From Stagonosporopsis chrysanthemi (lineage: Eukaryota > Ascomycota > Dothideomycetes > Pleosporales > Didymellaceae): a stretch of 64,000 nucleotides of DNA. Each line of letters opens with the position of its first letter. Within the stretch, counting starts at the first letter, position 1. Shown piece by piece: positions 56,401 to 64,000 of this stretch. The stretch spans positions 124,001-188,000 of the forward strand of contig JAFISE010000025.1 in NCBI GenBank assembly GCA_022560025.1, read 5' to 3'. The position numbers and the translations under genes were made by a program. Under the pieces are notes generated by a model, which ran no database searches, had not been told where the DNA came from, and saw nothing but the letters and a program-made list of their open reading frames with translations.

Positions 56401-59400
56401 TGTACTTAGAGGACAGCTTCTTCGCGAGAGCAACTGTGCTGGCATCTACAGTCTTGGAAGACTGGATGACAGAGAAAAAGACGTCTTTGTACACGGACTC
56501 CGAGACGGTGGTCGTAGTCTCGCTAGACGAGCTTGAGGCCGACAAGCTCTGCCGTACCAGTTCCGTCGAGGTCTCGGACACCTCTTTGCTAATATCGCGA
56601 GAGGTACTTGACTCCTCTTGACGCACATTCTTGTAAAACGAACTAGCGTGCTTGAAAACCGAAAGAGCCGCAGTGTAGGCCCCGATCGACTTCATCTCTT
56701 TTGCGACGCTCGTGAGACGAGATACGATACTCTCGGAGTATGAAAACTGATGGTGCTGGTACTGCTCCCAGACGACAGTCAGCACTGCTGAAGCTTCAGT
56801 CGTACGGTTTTGAGATTTGAGATATTGCGAGTACGCGGTTGCGACCTCGATGTTCTTCTCATGCCACTCAAGAGATTGAGTCGTACGACACTTCGAGGAG
56901 ATCTGCTGCCAAAGCTCCACGTAGGTTCTTTCTGCGAGTGCAAGCTCCTTACCGGAGAAGTAAGACTCAGCCCTATGAAGGTAGGCAGCGATCGAGCCAA
57001 GGTCAAACAGCTCATTGTGGTCATCATCATCATGATCATCGAAGAAAGACTCCTTGTAGCTGTCGATGCGGCGCTCTGTTCGACCCTTGCCTAAGACCAC
57101 TCGGAGATGGCCCTCAATATCTTGTGCCTGGTGGCTGTTCCGTCCATAATGCTGGATAGTAGCCTTTTGTATCGGACGGAACACTTCAAGTGCCTTCTCT
57201 TCTTCCTTCAGCGAGGCGTGGAGTTCCATCAGCAGCTTACGACTCTGTATGACGAGCTCAGAAGTGCTGCCATACTGGCGCTCGTAAGCAGTAATGAGCA
57301 CCAGCAGGATCTCCTCGCGCTGCGTCATGATTTCTGTGCGTGTAGTCGTAACCATCGACTCCGAAATCTTCAGGAAGTAGTTTGCGCATTCCAATGTTAG
57401 GGGATGAATGTCGCTGAGCACAGTACGGCAGATCCTTGTACAGCGGAAGAAGTACGAGGAAGCGTGGGTGATATCCGACAGCAGCAGGTAGGAGGTCGCA
57501 ATTGCCAGATAGGTCTGAAGAACAGTAGGATGGTTCTCAGTGAATATTGCTCGGCGTACGCTTCCAGCCAAGAGATGTAGATCAATGGCTTGTGGCAGTG
57601 GAAGCTGTGTGGTCCAGACAAGCTGTTCCAGTATAGGCAAAATGGTCGTATCTGGAAACACCTTCTGTAAGTCCGCAGTGGGCTTGAAGTCTTCAGAGTC
57701 CTTAGGCATCAATGGAGATTGCTGCAGGTGCAGTATCCAATATCTGACGGTGTACTCCAGGAAATGGTGTTGACGGAACAGACGATCGGCAATGCTAGGA
57801 TCATCGTTGTCAAGTACGGGCTCTCCCTTGTCGCGGAGGGTGAACTTCGCATATGCCAGCACCCGTAACAACAGGTCAGTCTCGCTGTCCTTGAGAGGGA
57901 TCGAGATTTGATTCTTGTGGGCCAGCTCGTGAAGCGCCGAGTGCACGATCGGATGCCTGAAGCGAACAATGTGTTCGTTCAAAGACAAGAATGGGCGCAG
58001 GGTTTTCAGTGTCTCATGGACATTCACGCCCTTGTCGATCAGTGTGCCGTTCTTGACATCTACAGTGAAGAGTGTGTGAATCTCTTCGGTGGTCAAAGGC
58101 CGCTCCGCAGCAAGGAGCCAAGACAACAACGTCTTCGCGTTGCTGGTGGGCTCGAAAGAAGTGAATAGCTTATGGACCAAGCTCTGAATAGATGGTTTGC
58201 TCGATTCCAAGTCCCGTAAGGATGATGTGACACCATCTGAGCTTTTCTGAACGTTCAGAAGCTCACAGGCAAGGATGGTCCACAAGAACGATCCGTTAGC
58301 AGCCTGTATTATACGATCAAGCATGGATTCCTGCTCTTCGCCAGGCTTGCCATGAAAGTTGTAGTTGTGAACAAGTGCTCGCAAGGCGACTGCATGAAGG
58401 TCATCACGAATGTCGTCGCGTGTGACCTCATGAAGCATTCCGTTGGCCTGAGCTGGCATCTTGGCTGTCGAAGATAAGGTAATCAGGCGTACCCTTTGGC
58501 CTTTGTTGGTCACATGGACCAGCTTCTCCAACAAAGCGGTGGAGCTGATACCTCCAGCTGCCTGAATGGAGGCAGACTGAGAAGACTCAATCTCGTCAAG
58601 GCCGTCTACAACCATGACCAGGTCGTTGCCACTGTCAGGGGGATGTTTGAGCGCATCTTCAAGTGCATGCCAAAGGTGTTCTTCATAGGTCTCAAGATCG
58701 CCTGAGGTTCTGCAATCGTGATACGCTCGGAATAGGGCATGATACACGCCCATGTTGCCCACGCGCAGGTTTAGTAACTGTGAGAGCAAAGATTTGACGA
58801 CTGCAAGGGAAGTGGCAGTGGTGGGGACATCTGGTGATAGAGAACAGAACAAGGTGTCCACTTGCTTGCGGTGAACTGGTCGTTGCAGACGTTCGACTAT
58901 CGAGCCAGCGAGAGTAGTCTTCCCGGAGCCAGGCTGCCCCGTGACCAACAAAAAGCTTCTATCGCTTTTCAAAAATCGAGTTAGATGTCGCTGGAACCAA
59001 ATGCATGTCATTTCGACCTGCTGGTCCACAAAGAAAGAGTGGTCGCGGTTCAAGGTCGCCAGAACCCGATCTTGTGGAGACAGCCATCGGCTCAGGACCT
59101 TTTCGTCTAGAGCCTCGCCATCTTCAAAATCTTCGTTCTCAATCTGGGAATCCCAAATGAGCTCAACAACAGAATCTTGGCGTGCGCGGAAACCATCAAT
59201 GGTCTCGCCGAAGAGCTCGAAGATGTCAAGGTTCGTGGAGCCTGAGGTCATACCTGATACATCTATTAGAGGTCAATTCATGATTTGTAATGGACACGTA
59301 CCATTCACAGTCTTGTAGAACCGAATAGCTACATCCACCACCAAGGAGATGAGATCGGTGTAGAGAAGACACAGCTGCTCGCGTATTTCGGCGGTAGCTG

Positions 59401-60715
59401 CGAGGAGCTCCGATCGACGCAAAACCGACGAGAATGACAAAGAGAATTTGTACAGAACAGAAAATGCCTTGTCTAAAGCAGCAGAGTTCTCATAGCCGAG
59501 CTTATTGAGATTAGTTCTTGAACGAGGTGAAGATTGCAATGCCATACCTCGAGAAGAAGCCGGGCATGGCCATAGCCTACGGCAGCCGCAGCGTGGCTGT
59601 CAAGGGCAAAGCCCTGGATAGCATGATCGAAGCTGTGCAGTTGTTCGGCAAAGTAGAGAGCTCGAATCAGAACCTTGTCCCACCGACTTCCTTTGTGTGG
59701 GAGCGTGGTGAGACGTTCAGACCTGATCCACTCAAGAAAGTTCACAAAAGAGACGTCTTCCAGAGATGACACAGATGCGGCACCAAGTTCAGCGATACTT
59801 CTCTTTCTCAGAGCGATAGCTGACTCTTGGACAAACCCTATCTTGTAACCTCCACCTGGCGCACCACGCTTGCTGGGGGACTTCATACCGAAGTTACCAC
59901 TCGTTCCACGCGACGACGTGACAGAACCAAGACGGTCCTTCGAGCGGAGAATACCCATGGGTGACATAGGCGGACTAAGTAGACCACTTGTGCTGTTAAG
60001 TCCACCGAAGCCGTTTGGCGACGACAACCTCGGAGACGACAACCTCGGGGACATCATACTGGATGATTGAACTGGGATTTTGGCCGAGGCTGGGTCTGGG
60101 TGAGATATAACGGAGACTTGACTGAGATGATCGGTTAGATTGAGGAACAGCTCTGAGGAGCGATATGCGTTGTGCGGACTGACCTAGACGCAGCGTCCGT
60201 GGCTTGATCTGATACAAGCCGTGGAGATTCCGGAGCTTGTTCGACGTTTGCTGAAGTGGTTTGCGATTGAATTGGCTCAGAGTGAGCGAGTACTGAGGCT
60301 TCAGAACTGGAGTACGCCAGCGAAGAGACGGTGGCGGGACTGGGCTCTAGATCTGCGTTGTGGCTCGTAGTAGGATCTGGCACAGCACCAATGATCGAAC
60401 GTGGCCTCGAAACTGAAATATCAGGAGTTGTCGCAGCGATCTCAAAGGAGGAAGACCGTCTGAAACCCGAAGCAAGGCTTGAGCTTTTAGAATTAGAACT
60501 TCCTGCCCGTACAGGAGACTGCGCTGCTGGTGATGGGGTGTTGGAAACTGTTTGCCCGGTAGATTCTAGATCTAAGTAAGACTGTGAGGCGATCTCGGGT
60601 TGTTCTTCTGAACTTTGAGATTTTCGTTTTTTAAGCTTCTCTGAGGAAATTGTCAACAAGATGCGTCGCAAGCTCAGAGCGGGGAGGTCGTACTAAAGTA
60701 TCGAAGACCAAGCAT
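53481..60715 (-). CDS. NACHT-TPR (NLR-like) STAND protein, about 2,323 residues
   Basis: Exons 60715-60694 (22 nt, least certain), 60640-60184, 60121-59548, 59500-59302, 59253-54356 and 54302-53481; introns 53, 62, 47, 48 and 53 bp, all phase-consistent. Order: Ser/Pro-rich N-terminus; a helical domain near 260-417 resembling DUF7708 (ARLLLELGYENSAALDKAFS onward); a NACHT/NPHP3-type NTPase with Walker A GQPGSGKTT (Lys529) and Walker B LVMVVDGLDE (634-638); a winged-helix-like segment LLAAERPLTTEEIHTLF; then about 1,500 residues of TPR-type helical repeats broken by Ser/Thr-rich spacers. The C-terminus adds charged helices. STAND proteins oligomerise on ligand sensing; fungal ones act in allorecognition or defence, but a housekeeping scaffold is equally possible. 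There is no evidence of decay. Confidence 0.85.
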
Positions 60716-61031
60716 GTGGAGATCAAACGAACAACATGAACTATTTAAGCTGCAGACGCCCCAAATAAATCTTTTTCTCTCTGACCAAGCTAAGATTCAT
60801 TGAGGCAGCACCGTGTGAATCAAAAGCGGGGTTTTGCGGTATGATATATCGGTATACATTGTCACATCATCGGTCCGGATTGGATGCGTCCGTAGCTTGT
60901 GCTACTGCTGACTTGAGATGAGCTCTCATGGTAGCTTCACAAAGCTGTCGGCGAGCAGGGATGAGCTTCTGCTGAGCTTTGAGCTAAGTATGCACGGAGC
61001 TCTTTGAACAAGCATGCATGCGGCTCGGCTT

Positions 61032-61089
61032 TACAGGGGTCTCAGGGACAGGCAGCAATGTGCATGAGACCTTGCAGACAAGCCCTGTA
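61032..61089. repeat. Short inverted-repeat segment with TA-CAGGG ends
   Basis: It starts TACAGGGGTCTCA and ends CCCTGTA, with an internal TGAGACC able to pair with GGTCTCA. The termini match those of the MITE-like element at 62141, so this may be a very short relic. Confidence 0.35.
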
Positions 61090-62140
61090 GACCAGTGCTA
61101 TTGGCTGAAAGCTACCTGGTCCTTCGAATTGACGAGCCAAGACTGAATCTATCTAAGTTAGGACGAAAGCGGGGACATTTTGATACCAGCTCCTTGAACA
61201 AGCGGGTCGTCATAGCTGATTTGCTGGACGTCAAGCGCAATTAACCCTGGTTGAGTACTAAAAAAGGTGGCGTGCGTGACGTAGCAGTGTTCAAGAGCTG
61301 GTCAGTGTGCGCAATCCCAGCCTTGTCGGCAGCTGTTCATTGCTTGGCAAGTGAGCGCTGCTAGAGCAGTGAACATGAGGCTGGCTCCGCCTTGAGTGGG
61401 CATCAGCGGCTCAGCTGAAAGTCGCAGCTGGAGGCGCTTTCACAGGAGCTCGTCCAGTGACAACCTGCAGTGGCTTTTCAGCACGAGCTTCAGAGTGCAC
61501 GAATGCCAGCTACGAGTGATGAGAGAGATATCTAAAAGCGACTGCTGTATGATGAAATCGCCAACCGAATTATAGTGGACATTGTGTGAGCCCGTTGATG
61601 GCCCAAGCAACGACAATGACAGTCGGGAGCTGATCTGTCTACCGTTGCAATTTAGAGCAATATACTCGGTACAGCATGATGGTGGGTTGGCGATTCCATC
61701 TTCAGATTCAAACTCAGGACATATTGATGATGGTTGGACTCGCTAAGCAGCGCAATCGATCGTATCAACCGCTCGACCACATATTGAGGGTGAGTGGCGG
61801 CCATGTAACAAGTATTGTGAATGGCCAATGAGCATCTGAGTGTAAACTAACCTGCGGACGTAGCGGACACTTATGATCCTGTGTGGTTGGCTGTTCGCAA
61901 GAATAGATGAAGGTTTGCTTAAAGTTGCTTCGCTTAAGGAATGCGGAAGGCAAGGGCCGAGGATCCTTGGCGGAACTGAAACAGTTTGCCTTGCCACTCA
62001 CAGTTGTTCAACAAATCCCTATCAAAGCAAGGTGAGTATCTCATCAGGCCAATTTCCGATAACAAACACATCTCCATGACTCTACACCGCAAGTGAAGCA
62101 GTCCACGTCATCAGATCGTTCGACGGCTTTCGAACGCAGC

Positions 62141-62411
62141 TACAGGGGCTAGCCACGTCGGCTCGTACAGCGGAAGGGATGCTCGGGACGGTGTTAGTCA
62201 CCGCTTCTACCATGGTTGTTACTTACTCTTCTTTCCTTATAAAGTTACCTTTTTGCAATAAACTAGCAAAAGAGCCTATCAGAGAGCTAGGAGAAAATCT
62301 TAGTGGCATGAGAACGTGTTCAGGTAAAGACTTTGGTTCAACAACAGCCTATCAGAGCCGGTCTCCCGACAGTCCCGTCCGCTGTACAAGCCGACGTGGC
62401 CACACCCTGTA
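62141..62411. mobile_element. MITE-like element with about 45-bp terminal inverted repeats and TA target site
   Basis: The left end (62141-62190) reads TACAGGG, GCTA, then GCCACGTCGGCTCGTACAGC and so on. The right end, read on the minus strand from 62411, gives TACAGGG, TGTG, then GCCACGTCGGCTTGTACAGC. Similarity continues through GGA(A/C)GGGA to TCGGGA. The ends are CAGGG...CCCTG flanked by TA on both sides, the target duplication of Tc1/mariner-type elements. The 271-bp interior has no coding capacity for a transposase and holds a repeated GCCTATCAGAG (62274-62284 and 62347-62357). I read it as a non-autonomous element moved by a Tc1/mariner or pogo-type transposase. Confidence 0.6.
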
Positions 62412-62621
62412 CTCCACAACTTTATGCAGGCTTATGCAGAGTAAAGCTGGAGCTCGGTCACGACGGCGGGCCGCGACGCGGCGACCTTGAGATGAACTAC
62501 TGCATAGCAGGTCCCCATCAGGAAATTATGCTTTGCGCCCAGCGAGAGGCTGCGCTATGTCCTCTCAAGATTTCGGCAAAGCGATCGCGACGCACCCTGG
62601 TCGAGATCTCATCGCCAAACT

Positions 62622-62650
62622 TACAGGGATTGGCCACGTCGGCTCGTACA
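62622..62650 (+). repeat. Solitary copy of the MITE terminal repeat
   Basis: TACAGGGATT followed by GGCCACGTCGGCTCGTACA repeats the left terminus of the element at 62141 over about 29 bp and then diverges. No matching right end was found downstream, so this is probably a truncated relic. Confidence 0.5.
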
Positions 62651-64000
62651 CCTCTAGGGTGCCAAGAACCTTCTTCACGCGGAATGATTGGATCTCGTCT
62701 CTGGTACAAGGGTGGTGCCGATGCAGGTTAGAATACGAGATGGCCCATAGAGGTTTCCAGAGGTTTTTAGGGGTCTGTTGTGGCAAGAGACTGTCCACTC
62801 GATGTGCATTTACTCCCCTCTTCGCTGTCAGGATCCTAGTCAAGGTGTCGATGCTTCACCGTACAATAGAGTCAGAGCTCGGCTAATCTCATGCGAAGAG
62901 TCGAGGCTTACCATATTGTGTGAGCTTAACAATTTGAGAGCCACAACTCAGTACATTTTGCATAGAGCGTCGGGGCCCTCGAGACATGCGTAAGCCCAGA
63001 GGTGCACATGTGATGCTTTGCCTCTGTAACTCACTCGCAAGTGGGGACCTAAGCAACGAGGCGTGCGGAGTTGCGGTAATGGCTCATCCCGCAGATCTCA
63101 CTAAACTTCACAGTCCACTAGCAGCAGCCAATCGCGTTCGTAGCCACCGACGCGTCGCTCCACCTGGAGCGTTCCCAAACAGAACAAGCAAAGGGCCGCA
63201 CGCCGGGCTGTCTCCCATCACCCATGCATGTCCACTAAGCCCCTCCAACCCCACAGTACCAAACAATCAGCGTCAGGCTCGGAAAATAGTTGCTGAATCC
63301 GCTCACTGATGGCTTTGGCGGACACCAAAAGTTTCTTTTCGTGATTTTCCCAGGCATATTGGTGACGGAGTTACGCAGCCACAGGCTGCATGATCTCAGT
63401 CAATCTCGACGAAAAATGTTACTCTGTCGAAATTACGCTAAGCGTCGAAGCCATTCCTGCAGAGAGTGGAGTGATCTTCCTGCCCGACTAGCTGCTACAG
63501 ATCTTAGATTGGCATTCAGCTGCTGCAGCCATTCTTCAATCCTCGTCGGTTGCTTTTCAGTCAGCCACGGACGGACAGAAACACCCATCCACTCACGGTA
63601 AGAATTCGGGATTCTCTCAGCTTGCACATGCATCCCAATTAACATACCCACCAAGGTTGTATGCTGGTGACGGCCGCTGCCACCTGCTTGGGCAAGCCTC
63701 CTAGCAACGTGACAAACTTGTTGACGAGCAGCCATGACACAATCTTAGTTCAGTATGACGTTTCGTGGTTTGCAGCAGCCGCCAGGTACAACTGCTGCTA
63801 TCGTCAGGGCCAAAGGCAGCCAGAGAGTTGCTTTACAACATCCACTGCACACCAGCAGCCGTTGAATTCTTGCTTCAAAGCAAGCGGATATTGCCATACC
63901 TGTGAGATCGACAGTGCTGTGTGTACGACGGCATGTTCCATAACTTCTACCTTGAACACTACTCTATGTTAAACGATCTTTCATCGGTGGAGGATCGCAA

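Larger units (their letters stand above)
60716..64000. other. Gene-poor stretch of 3.3 kb with repeat elements
   Basis: No frame shows domain or splice-supported homology. The minus frame 63433-63735 (100 codons) is the most protein-like but has no family features. The region contains a MITE-like element (62141-62411), a solitary related terminal repeat (62622-62650), and a 58-bp palindromic segment (61032-61089) with the same TACAGGG/CCCTGTA ends. Confidence 0.5.

Noticed and set aside
63433..63735. 100-codon minus-strand frame near the window end
   Set aside because: No homology recognised and no promoter or splice support; surrounding DNA looks non-coding.
1..64000. tRNA, rRNA or CRISPR features
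   Set aside because: No T-loop/anticodon arrangement, rRNA stretch or regularly spaced repeat array was found on reading both strands; a tRNAscan run would settle tRNAs.

Overview
The window looks like nuclear DNA of a filamentous ascomycete (Pezizomycotina, probably Dothideomycetes/Pleosporales). The basis is many 46-60 bp GT-AG introns with CTRAY branch sites, Zn2Cys6 transcription factors with a fungal middle domain, an XlnR/AraR-type regulator, a fungal thiamine-riboswitch gene, and a NACHT-TPR protein. All gene models were built by hand from reading frames, splice signals and recalled family consensus; no database search was run.

Layout. 0.5-4.6 kb: a tiny copper-metallothionein-like gene, a Whi5/Nrm1-like G1/S repressor and a GH5 hydrolase. 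4.8-10.3 kb: a disordered protein with a lipid-anchor tail and a membrane coiled-coil protein. 10.8-14.6 kb: the HMP-P synthase gene NMT1/THI5 with a TPP riboswitch in its 5' leader, then an epoxide-hydrolase-like protein. 15.2-18.3 kb: a compact block with a coiled-coil protein, SF3b5, an ankyrin protein and RNA polymerase III subunit Rpc11. 18.6-26.5 kb: a Zn2Cys6 factor divergent from a family III CoA-transferase, then a homeobox/C2H2 factor. 27.5-34.6 kb: myotubularin phosphatase, branchpoint-binding protein and a Ure2-like GST. 38.1-40.8 kb: an XlnR/AraR-type regulator between two gene-free stretches of 3.5 and 2.7 kb. 43.4-53.1 kb: a DapA-family aldolase divergent from a Gfo/Idh/MocA oxidoreductase, a vacuolar amino acid transporter divergent from a membrane protein, and a small secreted protein. 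53.5-60.7 kb: a roughly 2,320-residue NACHT-TPR (NLR-like) protein. 60.7-64 kb: no convincing gene, but a MITE-like inverted-repeat element.

Most genes are housekeeping or metabolic singletons. Possible functional pairs are divergent: Zn2Cys6 factor/CoA-transferase and aldolase/oxidoreductase. The best leads are the 25-residue metallothionein whose stop codon is created by splicing, the riboswitch-controlled NMT1 leader, the CaaX-tailed disordered protein, the NLR-like gene, the MITE, and GC-AG introns in two adjacent genes. No rRNA, tRNA or CRISPR was seen.
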